From: Fulvitalea axinellae | Lineage (GTDB): Bacteria; Bacteroidota; Bacteroidia; Cytophagales; Cyclobacteriaceae | Assembly: GCF_036492835.1 (NCBI RefSeq) | Contig: NZ_AP025318.1 | Coordinates: forward strand, 186,001-250,000 | Reading direction: 5' to 3' | DNA: 64,000 nucleotides | Part shown: one piece after another, positions 52,660 to 60,161 of the stretch | Layout of the letters: every line of letters begins with the position of its first letter | Position numbering within the stretch: position 1 is the stretch's first letter | The notes under the pieces: model-generated | What the model was told of the DNA's origin: nothing | What the model saw: only the letters and a program-made list of their open reading frames with translations | Database searches by the model: none | Made by a program: the position numbers and the translations under genes

Positions 52660-54039
52660 ATGAGCTTTTTAAAACGTATATCTGAATTTGGCGCAAACGA
52701 GCAGATGGACATTGAATCCAAAGCATCGTTAAAAGTAGCCAACCTGTGGGCATTTCTCGGAATGTTAATCACCGCTCCCTTTATTGTAGTGACCTACAAA
52801 CTCTATCCGCCTATTATGGGGATAACCATCGGAATATTCGTGGTGATGGCGCTTCATTATCTGATAGTCGCCTTCGGCGCTGACAGCAAATACTCGCGCA
52901 TAATAATGGGAACGGTAAATCCTTGGCTAATTTTTTCCTATCATATGCTCTTGCGCCATGCTGGCGACGGTATTGTCCCCGGTCTGTCATTGGCTCAAGG
53001 CAGTATGACTATCATGCCTTGGGTACTGTACTCTACGAACGAGAGAAAATTACAGCTCACAATGATTGCCAACTCATTCCTGACCCTATGCTTGCCATTA
53101 TTTCTTGACGGGTGGGGAAGTGACGAGTTTTCCAATAAAGAGTTCTATTCCCAAGACATGACCGTCGCGTTGTTTGCCGTGGCGGGAATGATTCTTTTTA
53201 TCTGCTATATTCTCAGTACATCTTCTTACAGTTCGCTTCAAAAACAAAACGCTAAGCTGTGGAAGGATATGGAAACCAAACAGCAGGACATCCAATCCCA
53301 ATCCGCTGATTTAAAAAGTTATGTGGCGAAAGTGGAAAAGCAACAGGCGGAAAACGAAAAGCGTCAATGGGTTATGCAAGGGCTGTCAGAATTGAACAAT
53401 ATTTTGCGTGGCGAATCGGATTGGGATATTGTAAAAGACAGATTCCTTTCGCACCTTATCAGTTACCTGAAAGTCAACCAAGGGGCGGTGTATGTGGTAT
53501 CGGACGAAGAGGGTGAAGATGTTTATATCGAATTGTCAACCTGTTACGCTTACAGTCGAAAGAAGCACATCGAGCATAAATTAGATCCGGGAGAAGGGTT
53601 GTTGGGCCAAGCGTATTTGGAAAATGACACAGTTTACAGAACGGAAATACCAGAAGATTATATCAGGGTAACTTCAGGTTTGGGCGAAGCCCTGCCCACA
53701 AGTCTGCTTATCGTTCCGTTAAGGCATAACGAAGAGGTTTTGGCTTTGGTGGAATTGGCGTCTTTCCGTGAGTTTGCCGAACATGAAATCAATCTGGTAA
53801 AGGAATCGGGCGAAGGGCTCGCCTCATTCTTGTCCACTTCCAAAGTGACCCGAAAGATGCGGAATCTCGTAAGTAACGCGGAAAAATCCAGTGAACAGAT
53901 GCGGGAACAAGAGCATATGATGCGACAGAATATGGAGGAGATAATGAACGCTCAAGAGGAATACAGCCGCACAATTCAGGAGAAAGATGAAGAGTTGAAA
54001 ACGCTAAGGGCCAGAATTCTGGAACTTGAGACAAGCTAA
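52660..54039 (+). CDS. Membrane GAF-domain protein with coiled coils
   Basis: 459 residues. Six predicted membrane helices (about 30-48, 52-70, 82-98, 108-125, 130-145 and 165-182) are followed by a coiled coil (about 190-240), a GAF domain (about 240-390, including GEGLLGQAYLENDTVYRTE and LLIVPLRHNEEVLALVELASF), and a second long coiled coil (about 395-458, MREQEHMMRQNMEEIM). No kinase or cyclase output domain is present. It may be a sensor that acts through a partner, or a scaffold. Its position gives no clue to a partner. Confidence 0.8.
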   Translation: MSFLKRISEFGANEQMDIESKASLKVANLWAFLGMLITAPFIVVTYKLYPPIMGITIGIFVVMALHYLIVAFGADSKYSRIIMGTVNPWLIFSYHMLLRHAGDGIVPGLSLAQGSMTIMPWVLYSTNERKLQLTMIANSFLTLCLPLFLDGWGSDEFSNKEFYSQDMTVALFAVAGMILFICYILSTSSYSSLQKQNAKLWKDMETKQQDIQSQSADLKSYVAKVEKQQAENEKRQWVMQGLSELNNILRGESDWDIVKDRFLSHLISYLKVNQGAVYVVSDEEGEDVYIELSTCYAYSRKKHIEHKLDPGEGLLGQAYLENDTVYRTEIPEDYIRVTSGLGEALPTSLLIVPLRHNEEVLALVELASFREFAEHEINLVKESGEGLASFLSTSKVTRKMRNLVSNAEKSSEQMREQEHMMRQNMEEIMNAQEEYSRTIQEKDEELKTLRARILELETS

Positions 54040-54052
54040 CAGGAAATCACGG

Positions 54053-54090
54053 AATGTCGGTAAATCACCTATTGGTCTTTTACCGGCATT
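54053..54090 (+). terminator. Hairpin after the GAF gene
   Basis: AATGTCGGTAAA (54053-54064) pairs with TTTACCGGCATT (54079-54090), with one G-U. A strong U tract is absent, so termination function is uncertain. It lies between two convergent genes. Confidence 0.5.
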
Positions 54091-54118
54091 CAACCACTAA
54101 CAATCTACCAATACAAAC

Positions 54119-54352
54119 TCACCCCCTTCCCATCACTTTCCACAAGAAAGCGGTAGCCCCGGCCAAGAAACCGATCCATATTGCCTGAAAGGTTCCCAAA
54201 GCTCCCATTGAAACTAGATACATAAATGTTCCCACAAGCATTCCTGGCTTTAGCGCCTGAACTAACCGATTCCCTATCGGAGCTCCGCTGATTTGTCCGT
54301 ATGTCTGTTTCATAAGCTCACGAATCTTTTGTCTCTTCGTTATCTTTTTCAT
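54119..54352 (-). CDS. Small hydrophobic membrane protein
   Basis: 77 residues. A basic N-terminus (MKKITKRQKIREL) precedes two predicted membrane helices (about 38-56 and 58-74) rich in Gly. It overlaps the upstream small membrane gene by 35 nt; an internal ATG at 54313 (MKQTYG) would give no overlap and a 64-residue protein. It closes the ECF sigma-factor cluster. No family recognised. Confidence 0.6.
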   Translation of the reverse strand: MKKITKRQKIRELMKQTYGQISGAPIGNRLVQALKPGMLVGTFMYLVSMGALGTFQAIWIGFLAGATAFLWKVMGRG

Positions 54353-54638
54353 CTGTCTTTACGCATTCCGAAAATTTACGTCTCATACGCTCCCGCAGAT
54401 CCCCACCCCGTTTATTGTCACAACATCGTTCTTCCTTACAATGTCTGTGCGCCATCCATGGACCTGAAAAAAGGAGTTTGGATAGCAAAAACAAACCCGC
54501 AGCTTGAGCGAATCCGATTTCCGGCAAGCCGAACAGCTCTGGCAAAAGCCAGTTCCACAACGACTTGAGTACTACTACAATCGCCGCAAGAACCGCTACA
54601 GCGAACAACGATTTACACAATATTGATACTACTTTCAT
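54318..54638 (-). CDS. Small membrane protein of the ECF cluster
   Basis: 106 residues from ATG at 54638. It has one or two N-terminal membrane segments (about 2-24 and 36-57) and a charged tail with clustered His, Cys and Arg (HRHCKEERCC, RERMRRKF). Small proteins with a membrane N-terminus and an HRH/RER tail are commonly found after ECF sigma factors in Bacteroidota and may take part in sigma control or metal response. Function is not known. Confidence 0.6.
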   Translation of the reverse strand: MKVVSILCKSLFAVAVLAAIVVVLKSLWNWLLPELFGLPEIGFAQAAGLFLLSKLLFSGPWMAHRHCKEERCCDNKRGGDLRERMRRKFSECVKTDEKDNEETKDS

Positions 54639-54767
54639 TTCTTTCCCATTTTCAGATTCAACCAATCCTAATCACAAAGCTTTTCAGGGGAAGTCAATTT
54701 CATTTGGCTCCATAGCCACAAGACAAACAATCAATTGAACTTTAGCTTATTAATGATTTTTTTACAA

Positions 54768-55160
54768 TCAACAATCTTCCGGAATACGGATATCACGCTG
54801 TTGACGAATCCAAGAAAGCACAAGCTCAAACTGTGACTCCGTGAGAGCGTATTCCGCAGGAAGGCTTTCGACAAACATCGACAAAGCCTCGTCGGAGCGT
54901 TGCCATACTTCTTTCAGAGCTACTGATTTGTGACCAAAAGCCATTAGTAGGGCATCCTCCGGAAATACAGCCCCATCAGGCCGATTAGACATCACGGCCT
55001 TAAGTCCTTCCTGATCCAAGCCCAATACCTCACAAAAAGCCTGCTCCCAAGCTTTGCGATTTCTTCTGTACGCCGTCTCTATCTTTTGGGCGGTTTCCAT
55101 TGGTATTCCGGCTCCGAAAATCCCATTTGCCTCAAAGGCTTTCACTTCCGCTAATAGCAT
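54768..55160 (-). CDS. Unrecognised small cytoplasmic protein of the ECF cluster
   Basis: 130 residues from the ATG at 55160; an in-frame TTG at 55193 would add 11 charged residues. It is hydrophilic, mostly helical, and lacks a signal or membrane segment. It follows the ECF sigma gene by 59 nt, so it may be a cytosolic anti-sigma-like partner. Sequence gives no support for a named family. Confidence 0.6.
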   Translation of the reverse strand: MLLAEVKAFEANGIFGAGIPMETAQKIETAYRRNRKAWEQAFCEVLGLDQEGLKAVMSNRPDGAVFPEDALLMAFGHKSVALKEVWQRSDEALSMFVESLPAEYALTESQFELVLSWIRQQRDIRIPEDC

Positions 55161-55219
55161 ATCTTTTTTATCTTTTGACGGTTTTGTTTCCAATTTGAAA
55201 GACGGTCATGATCATTCCC

Positions 55220-55771
55220 CTAGTACTGTTCGTACAAATGCCTAAGTCTTTTCCTAAGAAAAAGAATAGCGTACCTTTTCCTGGAAATCAAGGTGTTAAC
55301 GGCGACTCCCGTTTCCGCCGAAATTTGCTTAAAGCCCTTTCCCTCAAGCTCATGACAGACAAAAACCCGGCGTTGCTCTTCCGGAAGATCATCCAACGCC
55401 TTTTCCAGTTCTTCCCATACCTGTTCCCGGAGAAATTCCGACTCCGGATTTCCTTCCAAAGAAGGCAACAGATCCTGAAAGTGTAGCGGTCCGTCATCGG
55501 TTTCCGTTTCCGAAAGGCTGTCTTGCTTGCCTCTCGTCCCTTTTTTCCGAAACAGATCCGTGATTTTGTTTCTGGCCACCCTGTATATCCAACCAGTTAC
55601 TTTCTCAAGATCCCGGATATTATCATATCCTAACAGGTACTGATAAAACACGTCTTGCAAGATGTCCTCGGCGTCTTCCAAGCTAGGTACATTCCGTCTG
55701 ATGAAATTCCTCAATTTGCCCTGTTCCTCATCAAAGGGCTTGAGTATATCTTCATTCTTCCGTTCGCTCAT
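55220..55771 (-). CDS. ECF-type RNA polymerase sigma factor
   Basis: 183 residues. Region 2 (about 18-85) contains LEDAEDILQDVFYQYL and VTGWIYRVARNKITDLFRK, which binds the -10 and the core enzyme. Region 4 (about 115-180) shows DLPEEQRRVFVCHELEGKGFKQISAETGVAVNTLISRKRYAILFLRKRL, the -35-binding HTH. The acidic linker between is typical. It starts the four-gene minus-strand cluster; no FecR-type anti-sigma with a periplasmic domain is present, so its control is unlike that of SusCD-linked ECF pairs. Confidence 0.93.
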   Translation of the reverse strand: MSERKNEDILKPFDEEQGKLRNFIRRNVPSLEDAEDILQDVFYQYLLGYDNIRDLEKVTGWIYRVARNKITDLFRKKGTRGKQDSLSETETDDGPLHFQDLLPSLEGNPESEFLREQVWEELEKALDDLPEEQRRVFVCHELEGKGFKQISAETGVAVNTLISRKRYAILFLRKRLRHLYEQY

Positions 55772-56276
55772 CGTCGCGGACTTTCGTGTTTACACTTTGT
55801 AGTCGGCTTAGCGGAGAAAATATTTTAAGGGATTTCGATTTTTTTCAAAAAAAACTCAAAATCCTCTTTCCAACCGTTTCTTTCCGGTAAAACCAACGTT
55901 TTCGCTATCTGATAATTCAAATATATAGGCGCCTTGTGACAACCCTGTGTCAGTAGACATCAGCGATTGCGAAAAGAAAGGAACACAAGGACGTCTTGGG
56001 AAACAAGGCTGAAATGCTGTACGGTCAGATTCATCTACAAAACGTCTCTCCCGCCCGGAAATGGAAAACTGTCAAAAACAGAAAAAGGGGATTTGTGTGA
56101 CATTTTACCCTTACTCCTTTTTCCACCACTACATTAGTGACTTTTTTAAGGGTATACTCAGCTTCAATAATAACTCTGTTTTCTTATCAACCTCCTCTTT
56201 AAGTTTAAAGAAAACTTGATGTACACAAATAAGAAGAGCAGGGGTAAAACCCCCGCACTGAATCAATTAAAGGAAA
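55772..56276. other. Intergenic region, 505 nt
   Basis: It holds the ECF operon promoter and a weak terminator for the SMR gene (56238-56256). No gene is evident. The stretch from 56099 to 56160 has several short T-rich runs only. Confidence 0.5.
56238..56256 (-). terminator. Weak terminator of the SMR gene
   Basis: GCAGGGGT and ACCCCCGC form a hairpin with one mismatch and a 3-nt loop. The following minus-strand sequence is only moderately U-rich. Confidence 0.5.
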
Positions 56277-56603
56277 TTAATGCGATGTTTGTGAATAGAA
56301 ATTCATTACCACAACACCAGCAATAATTAAAATAGTGCCGAGGATTGCGGGAACATCGAACTTTTGTCCAAAAAACGCAACTGATACGATTGAGGTGAGA
56401 ACGATACCCAAACCAGCCCAAATTGCGTAACATGTTCCCAAAGGAATCTCCCTCAAGGCAAGAGACAACAGATAGAAAGACAAGCAGTAAACCACTATCG
56501 ATCCCGTGGCAGGTAACCATTTTGTATACCCGTCAGAGATCTTCAAGAGTGATGAACCAAAAACCTCACATCCGATCGCTAATGCCAGATACAAATACTT
56601 CAT
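56277..56603 (-). CDS. SMR-family multidrug efflux protein (Qac/EmrE-like)
   Basis: 108 residues from MKYLYL at 56603; an ATG 12 nt earlier is in frame. Four membrane helices with the essential Glu13 in LAIGCEVFGSSLLK, the YAIWAGLGIVLTSIVS helix and the AFFGQKFDVPAILGTILIIAGVV loop-helix. All three places match EmrE-type proteins that export cationic compounds by proton antiport as dimers. The pattern fits Qac rather than guanidine exporters. A structured leader precedes it, and the RND/LytTR operon lies upstream. Confidence 0.93.
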   Translation of the reverse strand: MKYLYLALAIGCEVFGSSLLKISDGYTKWLPATGSIVVYCLSFYLLSLALREIPLGTCYAIWAGLGIVLTSIVSVAFFGQKFDVPAILGTILIIAGVVVMNFYSQTSH

Positions 56604-56629
56604 GATAATTAACATTATAAATAATGCAC

Positions 56630-56701
56630 GGGAACTTTGTGTCCCTCGGCTGTGGAAGAATAGGATCCCGAGTCCTTGATAACGTTACTTCCTTCACGTT
56701 A
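56630..56701 (-). promoter_or_regulatory. Three-hairpin leader upstream of the SMR gene
   Basis: Three consecutive stems are visible: 56630-56645 (GGGA against TCCC), 56645-56672 (CTCGG against CCGAG) and 56680-56701 (TAACGT against ACGTTA). They lie within 100 nt of the SMR start. No known riboswitch consensus was found. Confidence 0.45.
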
Positions 56702-56805
56702 CAGCCTCACTATATTGGCTACGCGCCTTGCGTCTTTCTTCCATATAAAAGGTGGATGGAGCATCGCTTTATAACTACAGTTTTATCCGTACTATGCTTT
56801 CCAGT

Positions 56806-57501
56806 TTACCCCAAAGCATCCAACAAATCGGCACGATAGCCATCACTGATAGGAAGATGATGATCACCGACAAACAAACGGCTGGTGTCGATATAGCGGA
56901 CCTCATCCAGGTTGACCAAATATGAGCGATGAATCCGGCGGAAGCCACTGGCCCGGAGTTGGTCCTCTACCCTCTTCATAGAGTCAAGCACTTTGAGTGG
57001 ACCGAAGCTTTTGGTTTGGTACACTACGTACTCACTGTCAGCTTTTACAAATTCTATATCGGAAAGCTTGACACGGTAAATCTTTCTGTCCGATTTCAGG
57101 ACCACGTGACTAGTAACGGCTTCATGGGGCGTGGCCGGATCCACGCCTCGCTGTTCGCGCACGCGATTGACGGCTGACATAAAACGGCTAAATTCTATAG
57201 GCTTAACCAGATAATCGGTCACGTTCAACTCAAACCCTTCAACCGCATATTCTCTGAAGGCCGTAGTGATAATGATAGCTGGCGGGGCGCTCAAAGCTTT
57301 GATAAACTCCAACCCTGTCATTTCCGGCATATTGATATCAAGAAAAACTAAATCAACGGGATTGTCGGCCAAAGCGGCTAAGCCCGCCACCGCAGATTTG
57401 AAGTCGTCAACCACTTCCAAATCGGGCACTCGGGAGCAGTAAGCCCGCAAGAGCTGGCGCGCAGGTTTTTCATCGTCAATTATCAGACATTTCAGTGTCA
57501 T
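56806..57501 (-). CDS. LytTR-family response regulator of the RND operon
   Basis: 231 residues from ATG at 57501 (a TTG 9 nt earlier is in frame). Receiver with Asp9/Asp10 and phospho-acceptor Asp55 in FLDINMPE, then a LytTR domain (about 130-230) with FRRIHRSYLVNLDEVRYI. It overlaps the upstream kinase gene by 26 nt, a strong sign of a cognate pair. The pair follows the RND efflux genes, so it may control them. Confidence 0.94.
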   Translation of the reverse strand: MTLKCLIIDDEKPARQLLRAYCSRVPDLEVVDDFKSAVAGLAALADNPVDLVFLDINMPEMTGLEFIKALSAPPAIIITTAFREYAVEGFELNVTDYLVKPIEFSRFMSAVNRVREQRGVDPATPHEAVTSHVVLKSDRKIYRVKLSDIEFVKADSEYVVYQTKSFGPLKVLDSMKRVEDQLRASGFRRIHRSYLVNLDEVRYIDTSRLFVGDHHLPISDGYRADLLDALG

Positions 57502-58537
57502 CGAGCTCAATTTTCAGTTTCACATAGAAAACCCGATTACGGCTTCCCGTCTCCAAGCTATGCCGTTTCGGGTAGAAGAGTTCCAGTCTGCGGCTTACGT
57601 TCTGTATTCCTATCCCATGGCCAGGGCTTTTGCGTTTATCCTCGCAAAACGAGTTTTCGCAAATAAATGTCAGCGTATTTCCCTCAGTCGCTAAACTTAT
57701 CCTGACAAACCCTTCGTGTACGCACTCCACGTTGCCGTGTTTAAAAGCGTTTTCCACGAAAGGAATCAACAGCATGGGCGCTATTTTTCTGGAAGGATCG
57801 GTGTGTATATGGTCAATGGTCACGTTAACTATCTCGTCGTCTTTCAATAAGAACAGTTCCGTGAAATTCTTGATATAGCTAACCTCGTCCCGCAGGCTTA
57901 CAATTCCTTTTCTTGTCCCGTAAAGGGAATAATCCAACAATTTGGAAAGTCGCATCACGGCCTCGGGACCCTTGGGGTCATTCATCGAGGTCATAGAGTA
58001 GATATTATTCAGGGTATTAAACAAAAAATGCGGATTGATTTGTTGCATCAAGAAGTCCTTTTCGGACTCCACAACCGAAAGTCTTTTCTTATCCGATTCC
58101 TGCGCCTTTTTATAAGAATAAAAATAAAGACTGGCCAAAACGGCGAAAATAGGGGGAGCGCTGTGTATCAATGTCTCCTCAAAGCGCCAAAGCGAATAGG
58201 ACATCACCTCCTGGATCATGACTTTGGTAGGGCCGTCAAAGACTTCTCCAAACCGCCTGTATTCTGGCGTAAACGTAAACAGTAAACGTCCTACCCCAAA
58301 ACTAACGACAATTGACAAAAGGGCAAGAAAGACATAATGCCCAGGACGGGGCTTAAAATATTTCGGCAATAACACCCTGATGTTCAGATAAAAAATAGCC
58401 GCTTGGGGAACAACTATTCCCGTTGTCCGCAAAAGGGCGGTAACGGGATCGGTTAATTCTGTGAAGAGTGCGAAAAAAAACAGCGCAATCCCCAGCCATA
58501 AGGCTACGGTCGTTATTTTTTTGTTTTTGATTGACAT
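57476..58537 (-). CDS. LytS/YehU-family sensor histidine kinase of the RND operon
   Basis: 353 residues. Four membrane segments (about 10-28, 37-55, 67-88 and 125-142) are followed by the His_kinase module QQINPHFLFNTLNNIYSM (phospho-acceptor His170) and the ATPase part with IPFVENAFKHG and HGIGIQNVSRRLELF. It is transcribed after the outer-membrane factor across a 75-nt gap that has a hairpin. The kinase shares its layout with the pair at 1445-3266, so the two are probably paralogues. Confidence 0.93.
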   Translation of the reverse strand: MSIKNKKITTVALWLGIALFFFALFTELTDPVTALLRTTGIVVPQAAIFYLNIRVLLPKYFKPRPGHYVFLALLSIVVSFGVGRLLFTFTPEYRRFGEVFDGPTKVMIQEVMSYSLWRFEETLIHSAPPIFAVLASLYFYSYKKAQESDKKRLSVVESEKDFLMQQINPHFLFNTLNNIYSMTSMNDPKGPEAVMRLSKLLDYSLYGTRKGIVSLRDEVSYIKNFTELFLLKDDEIVNVTIDHIHTDPSRKIAPMLLIPFVENAFKHGNVECVHEGFVRISLATEGNTLTFICENSFCEDKRKSPGHGIGIQNVSRRLELFYPKRHSLETGSRNRVFYVKLKIELDDTEMSDN

Positions 58538-58552
58538 ATCAACACTATAAAA

Positions 58553-58580
58553 TCCGGAAGGGGATTATACCCCTCCCGGA
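58553..58580 (-). terminator. Hairpin between outer-membrane factor and kinase
   Basis: TCCGGAAGGGG (58553-58563) pairs with CCCCTCCCGGA (58570-58580) with one mismatch. On the minus strand AUUUUAUAG follows, a weak U tract, so partial read-through into the kinase is plausible. Confidence 0.55.
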
Positions 58581-58612
58581 AAATTGGACGCTACAGATGG
58601 AAGAAAGGGCCT

Positions 58613-60040
58613 TTATTCGATTCCCCCTCCGCCCAAAGATACGTAAAGATTCAGCAGGGCTTTGTTCTGCCCGTTTTGCAAATCAACAAGCGACAACTCT
58701 GTAGCCAACTCGTTTTGTTGCGCCCGCAAAACCTCCAAGTAATTAACCATTCCGCTAGCCAACAGCGCCTCGGACTGGCGAGTGGCTTGGCTGTAAGCCT
58801 CAAAGGATTTGCCTACGCTTATCTTTCTCTCGGCGGAAGTCTTGTAATTGACCAAGGCATCGTTTACCTCGCGCGAGGCGTTTAATATCGCCTGTTCAAA
58901 ACTCAACAGCGCTTGTTCCTCCTTGGTTTTGGCTACCTCAAGTTGGGTTTTGAGCTTACGGCCGTTAAAGATCGGTTGCGTAAGGTTAGCGAAGAGGTTA
59001 TAATAAAAGGCATCGCCACGAAATACTTTGGATATTTCGTTACCCATCAGCCCCACATCAGCGCTAAGGCTCAAGGCAGGATAAAGATCGGCCTTGGCCA
59101 CGTTAGTCATCTCGAAGGCGTTTACGAAACCTTGCTCGGCGGCCCGCAAATCGGGGCGATTGGAAAGCAGGGCCAAAGGAACGCCGGGCGAAAGTGTCTC
59201 CGCCTCGGAAGCGAACATTTCCGGTCCCATGACGCCACGCTCCACCGGCCCCGGCGTACGGCCGAGCAGTACGGAAAGGGCGTTTTCCGTCAGGCGAATC
59301 CGGCCTTGCAGATCGGCCTTGATCTGCTGAGCGTCGTAAAGTTGCGCTTCGGCTTGCTTTACGGCTACTTCGGTCAGGTTGTCCTGTCCGGCGTCTTTCA
59401 GCGCTCGGATTACGTTCAGACTCCTTTGGCGGTTTACGATCGTGCGCTCCGTAACGTCAAGCTGGCGATCCAGGGCCAACAAATCGAAGTATGAGGACGA
59501 GATATCCGATATCATTCTGGTGACCACGGCCTGTTTGGCGGCCAGAGTCTGAAGATACGAGGCGCGGAAGGCTTTGTTCTGGCTGGTGATTTTCCCCCAA
59601 ATATCGGCTTCCCAACTAAAGCTGCCTGTCACGTCAAACTGGTCCATATTAAAATCACCACCACCGAACGCAGTGTTGTCGGAAGGGTTTTGCCAACTGG
59701 CTCTGCCAGCCAAGCTGGCTGTAGGCAAATAGCCGGCTTTTCCCTGCTTGCGGTAAGCGTCGGCCGCCACGATGTTCTGCAAGGCTATTCGGACATCATA
59801 ATTGTTTTCCAGTCCCGTTCGTATATGCTTGCGCAGAATTTCATCCGAAAAGAACTCTTCCCAAGGCATCTCCCCAATAGATTTGTCGGAGGATTCCGTA
59901 ACGACATCGGTGCGGTACAGCGCCTCGGTATCGACAGAGAGTTTGGGCTCGCTGTACTTGCGCCTTACCAAGCATGACTGCAAGGTAAGGGGCAAGACGA
60001 GGGCCAGCGCCCAATAATATATGATTCTGTTTCTTGTCAT
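58613..60040 (-). CDS. Outer-membrane efflux lipoprotein (OprM/NodT family)
   Basis: 475 residues from ATG at 60040, with lipobox QSC (Cys23). The TolC-like fold is seen from the early helix LRKHIRTGLENNYDVRIALQNI through GYLPTASLAGRASWQNPS to the repeated late half LSNRPDLRAAEQGFVNA and LYPALSLSADVG. It forms the outer-membrane channel of the RND pump just upstream. The gene follows the pump gene across a spacer with the 7-bp-period repeat. Confidence 0.94.
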   Translation of the reverse strand: MTRNRIIYYWALALVLPLTLQSCLVRRKYSEPKLSVDTEALYRTDVVTESSDKSIGEMPWEEFFSDEILRKHIRTGLENNYDVRIALQNIVAADAYRKQGKAGYLPTASLAGRASWQNPSDNTAFGGGDFNMDQFDVTGSFSWEADIWGKITSQNKAFRASYLQTLAAKQAVVTRMISDISSSYFDLLALDRQLDVTERTIVNRQRSLNVIRALKDAGQDNLTEVAVKQAEAQLYDAQQIKADLQGRIRLTENALSVLLGRTPGPVERGVMGPEMFASEAETLSPGVPLALLSNRPDLRAAEQGFVNAFEMTNVAKADLYPALSLSADVGLMGNEISKVFRGDAFYYNLFANLTQPIFNGRKLKTQLEVAKTKEEQALLSFEQAILNASREVNDALVNYKTSAERKISVGKSFEAYSQATRQSEALLASGMVNYLEVLRAQQNELATELSLVDLQNGQNKALLNLYVSLGGGGIE

Positions 60041-60064
60041 GATTTCTAAACTAAAATCGTACTT

Positions 60065-60099
60065 AGTAAAGAGTCCAGAGTAAAGCGTAAAGAGTATGC
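60065..60099. repeat. Degenerate 7-bp-period repeat between RND pump and outer-membrane factor
   Basis: Reads as heptamers AGTAAAG, AGTCCAG, AGTAAAG, CGTAAAG, AGTATGC. It is clearly of the same family as the arrays at 19705-19820 in the oxidase operon. Confidence 0.75.
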
Positions 60100-60161
60100 A
60101 GTGATGAATTATCAAGCTTGCTCTTCTTGCTTTTTCAACTCCTTTACAGAAGGTGCACTTA

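Noticed and set aside
56616-56805. A guanidine riboswitch upstream of the SMR gene.
   Set aside because: The conserved ykkC-type blocks are not seen, and the protein has the Qac rather than the guanidine-exporter pattern.
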